In this document: in pieces, positions 49,782 to 59,352 of the stretch
How the letters are laid out: every line of letters starts with the position of its first letter
Position numbering within the stretch: the stretch's first letter is position 1
Source: JAVBWO01 sp036677375
GTDB lineage: Bacteria > Bacillota > Dehalobacteriia > UBA4068 > UBA4997
Length of the DNA: 64,000 nt
Assembly (NCBI GenBank): GCA_036677375.1
Contig: JAVBWO010000028.1
Location: 1 to 64,000 of the forward strand
Reading direction: 5' to 3'
Made by a program: the position numbers and the translations under genes
The notes under the pieces: generated by a model
Told to the model about the DNA's origin: nothing
The model's database searches: none
The model's input: only the letters and a program-made list of their open reading frames with translations

Positions 49782-50873
49782 TTACTTGGCAAGCAGCGCT
49801 TTTACTTCCTTTTCCTTTTGGAAAAGGAGGCAGCCGCCTTTGTGTTCCCCCCAAAGCATCCCGGCTCGATTCAATTTGCTAAAAAGAGGGGATTCTAAAG
49901 CCTGCAACAAAGTAGCCGTTCGTATATCGATATCTGAATAAGGCGAAAAAGGGCATGGTTCCACCCCGCCTTGGGCATTAATATGAAAAAATCCTCTGCC
50001 CGCTGCCAAACAGCCTCCCATATCTTCTTCATTCCCGGGGAAAGAGATAAAAATCATATGTTGATAGGCCGCACGCAGATCTCTCTGCCGCTCTTTCAGC
50101 ATTTCACGTTCCTCTGCACCCGGGGCAAGAGCTTCGCTGGAGGACGTCACGGGGACATATTCCACATAAAATACTACCTTGCAGCCCAGTTGGTAGAGCC
50201 CTTGGATAAAGGTGTTTCCTAAGACAGTCTCGATATTCTCAGTCGTCACGGTAATGGAAACGCCATAAAAGATGTCCCGCTGATTTAACGTATCCATCAC
50301 TTGCCGCAAGGTGTCATATGTACCGGCACCGCGCCTTTTATCAGTTTGCAGCCGGTTTCCTTCCAAGCTTAAGACAGGCACCAAGTTGCGGTTTTTATCA
50401 AACAACTGGACATAGGAAGCATCCAGTAAAGTACCGTTGGTGAATACCGGAAAAACAATGTTTTTAAAACCGGCTGCCGCCGTAATCACATCTTTTCGAA
50501 GCAGAGGCTCTCCTCCCGCCAACAGAATAAAAGCCATCCCCAGATCTTGCGCTTCGGCGAAAAGCTCCTGCCAGCGCCGGGAGGAAAGCGGTTCCTTTTC
50601 AACATGTTCCCGGCAAGCGCCGTTGGCTCTGGCATAGCATCCCGTACAAAACAGGTTGCAGCTATTTGTGATGCTGGCGATCAAAAACGGCGGGATATGT
50701 CTGCCCTTTTCTTCATAGGCAGCCCGGGTTTTCTGCGCCCGCTTGCTTGCCGCCAAGTATTTCATGATAAAAACCATTTCCTGTGGATTTTTATAAGAAG
50801 CGGCCAAAGCGTCTTTGATCAGACATTCGATAGATTGGCTCATATATTCGGTCAAATTGAATTGGTCTTCCAT
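49782..50873 (-). CDS. radical SAM protein with C-terminal Cys cluster
   Basis: A 363-residue protein. The [4Fe-4S]/SAM motif CNLFCTGC lies at about 79-86, followed by LLAGGEPLLR and the barrel. A later Cys set (GGCLAAGRG, EPCPF, GGCLL) suggests SPASM-like extra clusters, as in peptide-modifying or heme-linked enzymes. ATG 50873 (MEDQFNLTEYM) follows GGGGAGG; the first 31 residues of the longer frame are unsupported. The N-terminal 60 residues are helical. Substrate unknown; no precursor peptide is seen beside it. Confidence 0.87.
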   Translation of the reverse strand: MEDQFNLTEYMSQSIECLIKDALAASYKNPQEMVFIMKYLAASKRAQKTRAAYEEKGRHIPPFLIASITNSCNLFCTGCYARANGACREHVEKEPLSSRRWQELFAEAQDLGMAFILLAGGEPLLRKDVITAAAGFKNIVFPVFTNGTLLDASYVQLFDKNRNLVPVLSLEGNRLQTDKRRGAGTYDTLRQVMDTLNQRDIFYGVSITVTTENIETVLGNTFIQGLYQLGCKVVFYVEYVPVTSSSEALAPGAEEREMLKERQRDLRAAYQHMIFISFPGNEEDMGGCLAAGRGFFHINAQGGVEPCPFSPYSDIDIRTATLLQALESPLFSKLNRAGMLWGEHKGGCLLFQKEKEVKALLAK

Positions 50874-50915
50874 TGCCGCCTCCCCGCTATTATTGTCCGG
50901 TTTAAAACTAGTTAA

Positions 50916-50944
50916 ATTGTAGGGCAGGCTGCCTTTTTTGTCAA
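50916..50944 (-). promoter_or_regulatory. promoter of the radical SAM gene
   Basis: On the minus strand TTGACA (50944-50939), 17-base spacer, TACAAT (50921-50916). It is followed by TTAACTAGTTTTAAA, a possible operator. Confidence 0.75.
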
Positions 50945-51010
50945 GCCAAAGCATTGGCCCTGGCACCGTTTTACGAAAACACCGGGTTACAGAAATTCGG
51001 GAGTTGTCGA

Positions 51011-51439
51011 TTACAGAACTTTTCTTACATCGTACATGGATTCCAATACCAACCAGTTCTGTGGGAAGAAGCTATTGATTGTCCAATAACTTACGCCCGC
51101 CAGGTTATATTGATCCACCAACTTAAGTTTTGCTTCAATGCTTCTGGCATCCTCAAACCATACTTCGTGCCGCCGTCCGTCTCCGTTGTAATAATTGAAA
51201 AAGGGCGATTGCGCTTGAGGATCATAATGGATTTCAGCACCCACCCGCGCAGCAAGATTAACAATGGCAGTATTGGAAAGAGACTGCGCAGCCGAACCGC
51301 GCACAAAAGGCAAAGTCCAATCATAGCCGTAATTAGGGATTCCCATCAGAATCTTTGTGCTGGGAATCACGGAAACCGCATATTGCAAGACTTTCTCCAC
51401 CTGGTCTAAAGGAGCCACCGCTTGCGCCGGCCCGTAAAG
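51011..51439 (-). pseudogene. C-terminal half of interrupted sleL/yaaH (LysM-GH18)
   Basis: The last 141 residues of a GH18 spore-cortex lytic enzyme: YGPAQAVAPLDQVEKV, then MGIPNYGYDW (barrel strand 7), FEDARSIEAKL and AGVSYWTIN (strand 8). It has no start of its own. The first part lies 4.3 kb away at 55754-56607. The gene is cut between barrel strands 6 and 7. It may be reassembled by excision of the element (see findings). Confidence 0.88.
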
Positions 51440-51516
51440 GTTTGCTCAGGTAACAAGACATTAATAGCAGGAGCTTGTATTTCGCTTTCACCAAAGGCAT
51501 CAGCTAAAGTGCTATT

Positions 51517-53700
51517 TTAGGTTAGCGTACCATCAGCAATTGCAAAATCAAACCCTGCTCTTTCGTTGGCTACATATCTTTTCGCATCAGTAGTGTAATT
51601 TTCTGGTACTATATTAAAGCGGCGGACATCAAGCGAGTATAAATAGTCATTCTCAATATGATATGTTTCATCGACATACTTCCGAAGTACATCATTATAT
51701 TTGCGTAAGCGCTCACGCGCATTCTTATCCTGCTCCGTATATACACGGAGAATAAGCATTTTTATATAAGCCGATGATTCAGTCATATACCGTTCCATTA
51801 AGCATTGAGGTGTACATTGCGAAAGAACTACATCATAATCGAAATCTGAAATGAATTGTTTGATGTAGTTTTCACCCACCAGAACTTGCTCATCAGAAAG
51901 TTTTTCTGTTCCGGCAGTGTCAAACGTAGGTTCGGCACGTCCATGTATCAAGCTGGACAGAATATTGTAGGCATCTGATTCTCTAGATGGATTTTTATAT
52001 TGATGTTCAATAAATTTACGCAGGCATCCAATTCTGGCCGCAATATCAATATTATCATCTGTGGCTAATTCTTTTAGCAGTACAACAGATGACATTAAGT
52101 CATTGTCTTTGCGGATCTCTGTACATTGCAGCTGCCCTTCTATGTTTTCAAAATAAGTGGCGCAAACAGCAGATGGATCTTGCCGCCCAGCCCCAACCTG
52201 AATATAGTCTATCACCGGCTCGAAGTCATGCGTTAACATTAAAACTGTTCTTTGATAAAGGCTATTATCTTTATCGCCAGTCTTGAAAAGTCTATTAATG
52301 ATAGCATATTTCTTATTCCTGTCAAATGAGGAGATGGGGTCATCCAGAATAATCCATTTTGCATTTTTGCTGATTGCATCAAACATAAACAGAATAAGTG
52401 CGAAAGCGTGCTTTTCGCCCCAACTGAGATGCTTTCCAGGAGATTGAACATCGCCAGGGGTTCCGTCTGGTAAAACAAACTTAAGAAAAGCTTTTGCGTC
52501 GTTTTCTCCATTGATTTTGACATCAAATGTATACTTAAATCCGGCCAGACTCAAGAAATCGTTAATGTCCTGCTTCCTGTCCTTGACTTTATCTTGGATG
52601 TATTTAATGTACTTTCCTATTTCGCCTTTCAATACATTAACTTCTTCCAATAACCTGTTAATCTCGGTGTTAATTGTTGCCATTTCACTTCTCGTTAGCT
52701 CTGAAGTGAAGTAAGAATCAATGGCTCGAAAATCAATTTTCATGTTATCGAGTTGGGACTCCAAATCAGCTATGTTTTCTTTGTTGACAGATGAGCCATT
52801 AAATGATACTATCGCTGTCAATCTTTCGTGAAGATAGTTTGCCTCCGCCCGCAACTTTGTAAGTTGTGTTTCTAAGACTATTAAATCTTCTTTTACTCCA
52901 AATAATGAGAGTAGTTCAGCAGTTTTTTCCTCACTTAAGTAAGGCTTTAACGCTTCTAACGCTTTAATTATTGCCGTTGCTGTTTCAACACTGGCTTTGT
53001 CAAAACTGTCAATAAAAACTTGATTGATTTTTTCGGTTTTTTCGGTATCACCTGTAGAGCAGTAAGGACAACGGCCCTTTTTGCCAAACTGCTCATATCC
53101 TTGCAAACGCCATGCAGCCCATTTTGAAACTGTATTTTCCTCAAAAAAAGGTTTCAGTTCATTCAGTTCCTCTGGTGGTTTGAAATATGCACCTTTCCCT
53201 TCAAGGATACCTTTTGTACCGCCTCTTTTGGAAATTCTGTTGTTATTTGTAAATTTGATTGTATCTATGAGTATTCCTATTTGACTCTGTAGATCAATTA
53301 TTTCTTTGCGACCAGTTATAGTTATCCTGATATTTGCCAAAGAATCATCAATATTTTTCTTTGCATCATCGTACTCCTTGGAGCGAATCAGAATATCAAA
53401 AGTGTCTTTGATTAACGTATCTGGTTGATAAACATATTGACTAACATATTGGTCATCAAAAACAGCTGCGTTTCCAGCAGGTATTCCTTCTATCTGTGGC
53501 AATGCATCTTCACTACTAATTCCATATGGTACAAGCTCAGTCAGCGGCTTGCCTTGTGATGCAAGATAAATAGCCCGTGCTATTGTGGATTTTCCTGTGC
53601 CGTTGCGACCGAACACAATGTTCAGCTTATTAGCACAGACAGTCATTTCTCCATTTATAATGTTATTACAATTTTTTATCTTGATGTTTGTATCGGGCAT
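51517..53700 (-). CDS. RloC/PrrC-like ABC-type ATPase, cargo of the element
   Basis: A 727-residue protein. The start at ATG 53700 (MPDTNIKIKN) follows AGAGGAGG. Walker A GRNGTGKST lies near residue 31, the signature-like LSWGEKHAFAL near 430, Walker B WIILDDPISSFD near 455, and LTHD closes the ATPase. The central coiled-coil region is split by CPYC near 211, a possible zinc hook like that in RloC and Rad50. The C-terminal 200 residues have no toxin motif I can name. AAA_13-type proteins of this build include anticodon nucleases and phage defence proteins. A defence role for the element is therefore likely but not shown. Confidence 0.8.
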   Translation of the reverse strand: MPDTNIKIKNCNNIINGEMTVCANKLNIVFGRNGTGKSTIARAIYLASQGKPLTELVPYGISSEDALPQIEGIPAGNAAVFDDQYVSQYVYQPDTLIKDTFDILIRSKEYDDAKKNIDDSLANIRITITGRKEIIDLQSQIGILIDTIKFTNNNRISKRGGTKGILEGKGAYFKPPEELNELKPFFEENTVSKWAAWRLQGYEQFGKKGRCPYCSTGDTEKTEKINQVFIDSFDKASVETATAIIKALEALKPYLSEEKTAELLSLFGVKEDLIVLETQLTKLRAEANYLHERLTAIVSFNGSSVNKENIADLESQLDNMKIDFRAIDSYFTSELTRSEMATINTEINRLLEEVNVLKGEIGKYIKYIQDKVKDRKQDINDFLSLAGFKYTFDVKINGENDAKAFLKFVLPDGTPGDVQSPGKHLSWGEKHAFALILFMFDAISKNAKWIILDDPISSFDRNKKYAIINRLFKTGDKDNSLYQRTVLMLTHDFEPVIDYIQVGAGRQDPSAVCATYFENIEGQLQCTEIRKDNDLMSSVVLLKELATDDNIDIAARIGCLRKFIEHQYKNPSRESDAYNILSSLIHGRAEPTFDTAGTEKLSDEQVLVGENYIKQFISDFDYDVVLSQCTPQCLMERYMTESSAYIKMLILRVYTEQDKNARERLRKYNDVLRKYVDETYHIENDYLYSLDVRRFNIVPENYTTDAKRYVANERAGFDFAIADGTLT

Positions 53701-53959
53701 ATTGTTAGTCCTCCTCTTATTATATTGATCTACATTCAATCCACAATATTAATAGCATATTTGATATTTAGCTGTTACTCACACAAAGAACCTGTACCAT
53801 CAAGAATATTGTTACAGTGCTGAATTGTTAATACATGAACTACTGTTTCCATGCTCTCATCTCCAAATCTTGTAATATATTTTATTTAACCATAATAATT
53901 ATTACATGGAAAGAGATGGAAACAAAAAATTACGTATTCAGCCAAAATGGGGTGAGCGA

Positions 53960-54163
53960 ATGGCGATAATTAAAGAGTTCGTTGATAATAATTGTAGAAT
54001 TTATATCAATGATGACTATTTTGTAAAAACACTAAAAGATGCCAATAAAATTTTAGAAGCAGTTTCCATAATATATAGTCGTTATTTTTTCAATTTTCCT
54101 GAAACCAATAAAGGAAAAGACAAAAACATACTTACTTCATTAACAAGTGAAGGGGAAACATAA
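53960..54163 (+). CDS. small protein before the serine recombinase
   Basis: A 67-residue protein starting at ATG 53960, with GGGGTGAG upstream; an alternative ATG at 53906 adds 18 residues. It reads as a compact alpha/beta fold (MAIIKEFVDNNCRIYINDDYF), with no known family. It ends one base before the recombinase start, so the two are co-translated. Such small genes next to phage-type serine recombinases may encode directionality factors that turn integration into excision. Confidence 0.65.
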   Translation: MAIIKEFVDNNCRIYINDDYFVKTLKDANKILEAVSIIYSRYFFNFPETNKGKDKNILTSLTSEGET

Positions 54164-54164
54164 T

Positions 54165-55724
54165 ATGGAAAGGTACGCAATTTATTTACGTAAATCAAGA
54201 GCCGACATAGAAGCAGAAAGCAGAGGAGAGATGGAAACTCTTGCCAGACATGAAAAAGCTCTACTTGATTTGGCTCATAAAATGAATTTACCAATAGAAC
54301 AAATATATAAAGAAATTGTTTCTGGTGATACAATCTCTGAAAGACCTGTCATGCAACATCTTCTAGCAGAAGTAGAACAAGGTATGTGGACGGGCGTATT
54401 AGTTATGGAAATAGAACGTCTTGCAAGGGGTGACACTATTGACCAAGGGATAGTATCAAGGGCTTTTAAAATGGGAGAAACTAAAATTATTACTCCTATA
54501 AAAACTTTTGATCCTAACGATGAATATGACGAGGAATATTTTGAGTTTGGCTTATTTATGAGCCGTAGAGAATATAAAACCATTAATAGAAGAATTCAAA
54601 GAGGAAGGGTTGCGTCTGTAAAGGAAGGTAAATTTATTACATCTATACCACCTTACGGTTTTGATAGAGTCAAAATAAAGGGAGATAAAGGATATACCCT
54701 TGAACCAAATGAAAATGAGGCCAAAGTTGTAAAACTCATTTTTGATTTATATAACCAAGGGAAAGGCATGTCTATAATTGCAAAAGAACTTGATAATTTA
54801 AATATCAAACCAAGACATTGTGGATTGTGGTCTACATCAACAATTAGTGATATTCTTCAAAATCCTGTTTATATAGGAAAGATCAGATGGTCTTATCGTC
54901 CTGAAAAAAAGATTGTGATAGATGGGGAAACTAAAAAAAGTCGTAATATTAGTCATAACTATATATGTGTCGATGGTATACATTCGGCAATTATCGATAA
55001 AGCCGTTTTTGAAAAAGCCCAATCTATGCGTAAGTTAAATACTCATCAATGTACAAAATCAGACTTGTCTCTGAAAAATCCATTAGCTGGTATTTTTTAC
55101 TGCAAAAAATGTGGCTCTTTAATGAATAGACTTTGCAAAAATAAACATAACCCCTATGATATTTTGAGATGTACAAATAAAAGGTGCGATAACATTTCAG
55201 CACCTCTTTTTCTGATTGAACAGAAACTAATCAAATACTTAAACATATGGCTCAGTGACTATGAAATAAAAATCCATCAGAATCTAGATAAAGATACGAA
55301 GGATTATCAAGAAGTATTAAGAGGTAGTATAAAGCAGTTAAAAAAAGATATTGGTCAATTAGAAAGGCAAATTTCTCAGACATACGATCTCCTAGAAAGA
55401 GAAGTGTATTCTGTTGATATGTTTAGAAAAAGAAACAAAGAACTTGTAGATAAAAAAGAAGCTCTAATTTGTTCCCTTAATAATCTAGAACAACGTCAAA
55501 TCAATTGGCAATCCAATTTAGCTGAACAAAAACATCTAGCACAAAATATGAAACTATTATCCGAATATAGTAATATCGAATCAGCACAAGAAAAAAACCA
55601 AATACTGAAACATTTGGTAGCACGTGTAGAATATTTAAAGACTGAGCCCAATCGTCGGGGTTTTTTACATAATGACAATTTTGAATTATATATCTATCCA
55701 TTACTTTCGGAAAAACATGATTGA
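54165..55724 (+). CDS. large serine recombinase
   Basis: A 519-residue site-specific recombinase. The catalytic Ser is in YLRKSRADIE at residue 10. The resolvase domain extends to about 150, followed by the recombinase domain (PPYGFDRVK, GMSIIAKELDN, WSTSTISDILQNPVYIGKIRW) and a zinc ribbon CKKCGSLM ... CTNKRCDN at about 318-350. The C-terminal coiled coil spans about 390-470. Start at 54165 follows AAGGGG. It lies at the right-hand edge of the element with its 3' end 30 bases from the crossover site, the usual position next to an attachment site. Confidence 0.95.
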   Translation: MERYAIYLRKSRADIEAESRGEMETLARHEKALLDLAHKMNLPIEQIYKEIVSGDTISERPVMQHLLAEVEQGMWTGVLVMEIERLARGDTIDQGIVSRAFKMGETKIITPIKTFDPNDEYDEEYFEFGLFMSRREYKTINRRIQRGRVASVKEGKFITSIPPYGFDRVKIKGDKGYTLEPNENEAKVVKLIFDLYNQGKGMSIIAKELDNLNIKPRHCGLWSTSTISDILQNPVYIGKIRWSYRPEKKIVIDGETKKSRNISHNYICVDGIHSAIIDKAVFEKAQSMRKLNTHQCTKSDLSLKNPLAGIFYCKKCGSLMNRLCKNKHNPYDILRCTNKRCDNISAPLFLIEQKLIKYLNIWLSDYEIKIHQNLDKDTKDYQEVLRGSIKQLKKDIGQLERQISQTYDLLEREVYSVDMFRKRNKELVDKKEALICSLNNLEQRQINWQSNLAEQKHLAQNMKLLSEYSNIESAQEKNQILKHLVARVEYLKTEPNRRGFLHNDNFELYIYPLLSEKHD

Positions 55725-55753
55725 TAAATTACTTATATCATGAATGTTCCTAC

Positions 55754-56607
55754 AGATAGCCCCATTCATAGGTCATCAGAACAACATAATCCACAATCGC
55801 ACCGTGAGCCGGGTAATCGTGGGCCTCATAGAGCAGTCCCCTTTGTTCGCCGCTTAGTTTGGGCGCCAGGGCCGTGGTTACAATATATCCCATTGCATGA
55901 AGTTGGGTTGTGATTCTGCGTAAAAACTGATTGTAGCTTTGTCTGTCATAGGGATAAATATATTCAAAGTCAATATTAAGGCCATAATAGTTTTTTTCTT
56001 GTAAGGTCGTAACAATATCATTGATCAGTGTATTCTGCACCTGCTCATCGGTTAAAACAGCATGAACAATGTCACTGCTAAACCCGCCGCTTTCTCTGGT
56101 GTTGGTAACCACCAGCAAAGAGGCGACGCTTTCCTGCCGCGCGGCGTTGATCATAGATTCATCAGGGATAGGAATCAGACTGCCATCCGGGTTGATCCGA
56201 TAACTGAAAGGACTAAGATAGGTCAGATGGGGTAAGGTTTGTGCCAGGACGTTGCTGCTGATATTGGGAAGGGCATAACCGTTTACATCAATAGCTCCAA
56301 GCTTTGGTTTGCCGGCAGGAATCACAATGACCTGGCCCGCAATGATTCTGGCCGGATCGCTAATATCCGGATTCACCTCCAGGATGGCTGCTACCGTGGT
56401 ACCGTATTGACGCGCAATGGTGTAAAGTGACTGCCCGGGCAATACCCGATGGCTGATTTGATCCGTCATCACAACAATCGATTGTCCCGGCACCAATTGC
56501 TGAACATTTTGCAAATTATTATCCTCAATAATCCTTTGCACCGGGACTCCGTATCTTCTGGCTATGGCATAAACGCTGTCTCCCCGCCGGACAACATGGA
56601 TGATCAC
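55754..56607 (-). pseudogene. N-terminal half of interrupted sleL/yaaH (LysM-GH18)
   Basis: 284 residues of a spore-cortex lytic N-acetylglucosaminidase. It starts at GTG 56607, eight bases after AAGGAG. Two LysM repeats (HVVRRGDSVYAIARRYGV, HRVLPGQSLYTIARQYG) bind peptidoglycan. The GH18 barrel begins near residue 107, with catalytic LNIDFEY and strand 6 VVLMTYEWGY at the cut. In place the frame ends with a stop (codons L then TAG) inside the element, giving a shortened barrel that lacks strands 7 and 8. Confidence 0.88.
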
Positions 56608-56923
56608 ACTTATCACTCCTTTCTCAACATGTCCCTATAGACATGACCTTTTGAATAAAACGTTTGTTACAATATATGTCGTTTTATAGTAATTTGTTAA
56701 TGCAGGCACAGATGTTTTTTATGCTTTCGCATTGATTGTCCTTTATGGGAAGAGTGCAAATAAAAACAAAAAGCGGCGCCCGTTTTGCTTTTAACAAATA
56801 TGCCGGCCTTGTCCGTTATTTTTATAAATTTTTATAAATACTACATTTTTTAAATTTTTTGCCGATATGTGTTATAAGTTGTATTCGTGTTGTATGAATG
56901 CTGTATCAGTGAGGAGGGATCTT

Positions 56924-57502
56924 GTGATTAATTCGGTAAATACCAATCAATGGGTTCAAACCAACCAATTAACCAATACCAAGCAGCAAACCAAAACAAA
57001 CCAAACCGCACAGACGACGGAAGAAAATACCGCTTCGTCGGACATGGTAGAAATCGGCACCACGTCGCTGCCTTCTGTCGTTTATAGCAAAAAAAATTCA
57101 AAGAAGCTGGGGGCTTCAGACATCGAAGCTCTCAAAGAGCAAGCAAACAGAGCCACAGAGAATCTGCGCACACTTGTTGAAAAACTGATCTTAAAACAAG
57201 GAAATTTGAAAAACACAAAAGAATCCTGTACCAATTTGTATAACGATACAGTAAAACAGGCGGAATTCGCCATTTCGGAAGACGGTGACTTTGGAATAGA
57301 AGCCGTCAGCGACAGGATCGTATCTTTTGCCATTGCCATCGCAGGAGAAGATAAAACAAAACTTTCCGAGCTTAAAGCGGCTATTGACAAAGGATTTGAC
57401 CAGGCGGGAAGAGCTTTTGGTGGCAAACTGCCCGACATTTGTAATCAGACCTACGACGCGATCATGAAAAAACTGGATAACTGGGCAAAGGAAGATGAAT
57501 AA
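56924..57502 (+). CDS. DUF5610-like protein
   Basis: A 192-residue soluble protein. The start is GTG 56924, preceded by GAGGAGGG; the longer frame lacks a ribosome site. The first 60 residues are Asn/Thr/Gln-rich and probably disordered. Residues 90-192 are helical and match a pattern I recall for DUF5610: FGIEAVSDRIVSFAIAIAG, then GGKLPDICNQTYDAIMKKLD. Function is not known. It is followed by a comFB gene 104 bases on. Confidence 0.75.
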   Translation: MINSVNTNQWVQTNQLTNTKQQTKTNQTAQTTEENTASSDMVEIGTTSLPSVVYSKKNSKKLGASDIEALKEQANRATENLRTLVEKLILKQGNLKNTKESCTNLYNDTVKQAEFAISEDGDFGIEAVSDRIVSFAIAIAGEDKTKLSELKAAIDKGFDQAGRAFGGKLPDICNQTYDAIMKKLDNWAKEDE

Positions 57503-57606
57503 TCTGTTGGAATCTTGTAAAAAGCTGATAAAAACCTACGGCGCCCAGGCTGCATCGGATTTTATTCTACGGTTGGAATTTGATTTGGTAATTGGAGAGA
57601 TAAAAA

Positions 57607-57906
57607 ATGTTAGAAGAACAGCTTACCAAAAATGTGCAGGATGAATTTATTCTTGTTAATATCGTTGAGAAAATGACAAGGGAAAAAATTGATGAGCTCA
57701 TTGAAGGCATCGACATGTGTAAATGTGAAAAGTGTAGACTCAACGCATGCGCCATTGCTCTCAATGCTCTGCCGCCACATTACGTAACAACTACACGTGG
57801 AGCGCAGTTAGCCGAAATCCCGACCATTGACGTCAACTACCAAGCCAATATAACTGTTGAAGTTACGAAAGCCCTCATGACCGTAAAAATGCAACCTCTT
57901 CACTAA
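57607..57906 (+). CDS. comFB: ComFB-family protein
   Basis: A 99-residue protein. It has the family core VNIVEKMTREKIDELIE and the Cys pair MCKCEKCRLNACAIALNALPPHYVTT. ComFB proteins bind cyclic di-nucleotides in cyanobacteria and lie in competence operons in Bacillus. Here it is encoded alone, without comFA or comFC. GGAGAG lies upstream of ATG. Confidence 0.9.
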   Translation: MLEEQLTKNVQDEFILVNIVEKMTREKIDELIEGIDMCKCEKCRLNACAIALNALPPHYVTTTRGAQLAEIPTIDVNYQANITVEVTKALMTVKMQPLH

Positions 57907-58002
57907 GAGCAGCCGTTTGTATTGGACTGGTCAATCACCAATAAATTTCCTTGGGCATCCCCAAAAGCTTTTATTCTGCTCTTGCTTTACACTCTGGGCA
58001 AA

Positions 58003-58031
58003 AAAATAACCATCCTTGTGATGGTTATTTT
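58003..58031. terminator. bidirectional terminator
   Basis: AAAATAACCATC pairs with GATGGTTATTTT around CTTGT. It lies five bases from the stop of the CPBP gene and ends comFB. Confidence 0.82.
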
Positions 58032-58035
58032 TGTA

Positions 58036-58935
58036 TCATTTACTTATATTTATTTTAAACGAATCTGCTGTTTCATTTTTAAACACTTTTTTCATATGAA
58101 TACATATGATTCCGAAAGCGATTACTGCGAAAAACGCAGTTTTGATCATTTCTGCTGTCAGTTCAAGGGGAATCAGTTCGCCCGTGAAATTAATCATGAA
58201 GTGAAAAAGAATCGCCGACAAGATGCTGTTATATCTCTGTGCGATCTCGCCGATTATAACACTGAGCGCAATAGTTGACAGTGCGAAGCATAAGACCGGC
58301 ATCACCCCCAGCTCAAGCAGCGCGTTTTGATATGTACCAGGGATAAAAAACATCGGTAAATGCCACAAGGTCCAGATAAAGCCGATGCCGAGTCCGCTAA
58401 CCAGAATTCCCTTGTTCTTTAAACGATCCAGTAGATATCCCCGCCAACCGATTTCCTCTGCAAGCGGTCCAAAAACCAACGTAAAAGCCGCTAACGTGAT
58501 AAACCTAACGGGGTCATTCAAATATCCGTACATTGCAGACCAGTCTGGAAGCATGGATGTAAAAAAAGAATTGATATAAGCAGACAAGATTGTTATGGCT
58601 GGAACTGTCATGAATATTACGGCCAATCCTTTTATTCCTATGGGGCCAAGTCTTACAATGCGCTTTAAAAAGGAATATTTATACTCTCTGTCTCCCGAAC
58701 AAAAGATAAAGATCAACGCTATCGCAGATGGCGCCGCACCCGCAAATGCATATGCGATTTTTGTGACAATATTTCCGAAATCAATGCCAAACATAATCGG
58801 AACCGCCAACACACCCCAAGTCCATGCGATTGTTACTATCATGTACAGCACGCCGTGTTTATCGTTTTTTATTGTACGCAAAAAAATCACTCCTAATGAT
58901 CTCTTGGCATTATATTCTTCAAGATTTATATTCAT
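58036..58935 (-). CDS. CPBP-family intramembrane metalloprotease
   Basis: A 299-residue membrane protein with seven or eight helices. The three conserved motifs are EEIGWRGYLLDRL, LWHLPMF and LFHFMINF, whose Glu and His bind the metal. The family includes CAAX-prenyl proteases and bacterial immunity proteins. Start ATG follows AAAAGG. Confidence 0.9.
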   Translation of the reverse strand: MNINLEEYNAKRSLGVIFLRTIKNDKHGVLYMIVTIAWTWGVLAVPIMFGIDFGNIVTKIAYAFAGAAPSAIALIFIFCSGDREYKYSFLKRIVRLGPIGIKGLAVIFMTVPAITILSAYINSFFTSMLPDWSAMYGYLNDPVRFITLAAFTLVFGPLAEEIGWRGYLLDRLKNKGILVSGLGIGFIWTLWHLPMFFIPGTYQNALLELGVMPVLCFALSTIALSVIIGEIAQRYNSILSAILFHFMINFTGELIPLELTAEMIKTAFFAVIAFGIICIHMKKVFKNETADSFKINISK

Positions 58936-59352
58936 ACCTTTTCCGACATAAAAAGAGCCGATTCTTTATGTCCTGGTATAAGATCTTATTTGTTTGTTTT
59001 TTATCATTATGTCATAATTATAACACAATTAAATTCCAACTATCAGCAAATCAAGCTAAAAACTCTATTGCCATCACCCTGTCCAGCAGGACAGTTGTCA
59101 AAAATCACCCAAAAAGACGCCCTTTTCAAGGCGCCTTTTTGGCTGGAGAACGTCGTTTTTCGGCTACGAGATTACGTTTAAGCCACCATGGTGTTTGGGG
59201 GGGCAAAGTGCAAACGCAGATACTTGATGGGCATCAACAGTAACAGGAGAAAGTCTCCGTAACCGTTTATCACATAAATGTAATTAAGCTATACATTTTA
59301 TGTAACACAACCTTCCCCTATCCAGCCCCTAAAAACATTTACTGATTCATTT
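58936..59352. other. intergenic region with hairpins
   Basis: No gene is seen. The stem AAAAAGACGCC / GGCGCCTTTTT at about 59111-59143 and CTGTCC / GGACAG just before it could end transcripts. The promoter for the CPBP gene lies at the left end. Confidence 0.45.

Larger units (their letters stand above)
51440..55755. mobile_element. serine-recombinase element interrupting sleL/yaaH
   Basis: A 4316-base insertion between the two halves of one open reading frame. It carries three genes: an ABC-type ATPase (minus), a small ORF and a large serine recombinase (plus), the last ending 30 bases from one boundary. The base composition is clearly more AT-rich than the flanks. Both ends share the two-base core CT on the minus strand (51439-51438 and 55755-55754), as expected for large serine recombinases, and joining there restores the frame. 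There are no transposase or terminal inverted repeats. Confidence 0.85.

Noticed and set aside
51440..55755. Reading the insertion as a classical transposon
   Set aside because: No terminal inverted repeats, no transposase and no longer target duplication; the two-base shared core and large serine recombinase fit phage-type integration.
57496..57645. 49-codon ORF overlapping the end of the DUF5610-like gene and the start of comFB
   Set aside because: The ribosome site is too close to the ATG and the frame overlaps a better supported gene (comFB) by nearly 40 bases; no family resemblance.
59066..59180. Possible CRISPR-like or tRNA-like structure in the gap after the CPBP gene
   Set aside because: Only one or two hairpins without repeated spacing or a cloverleaf.
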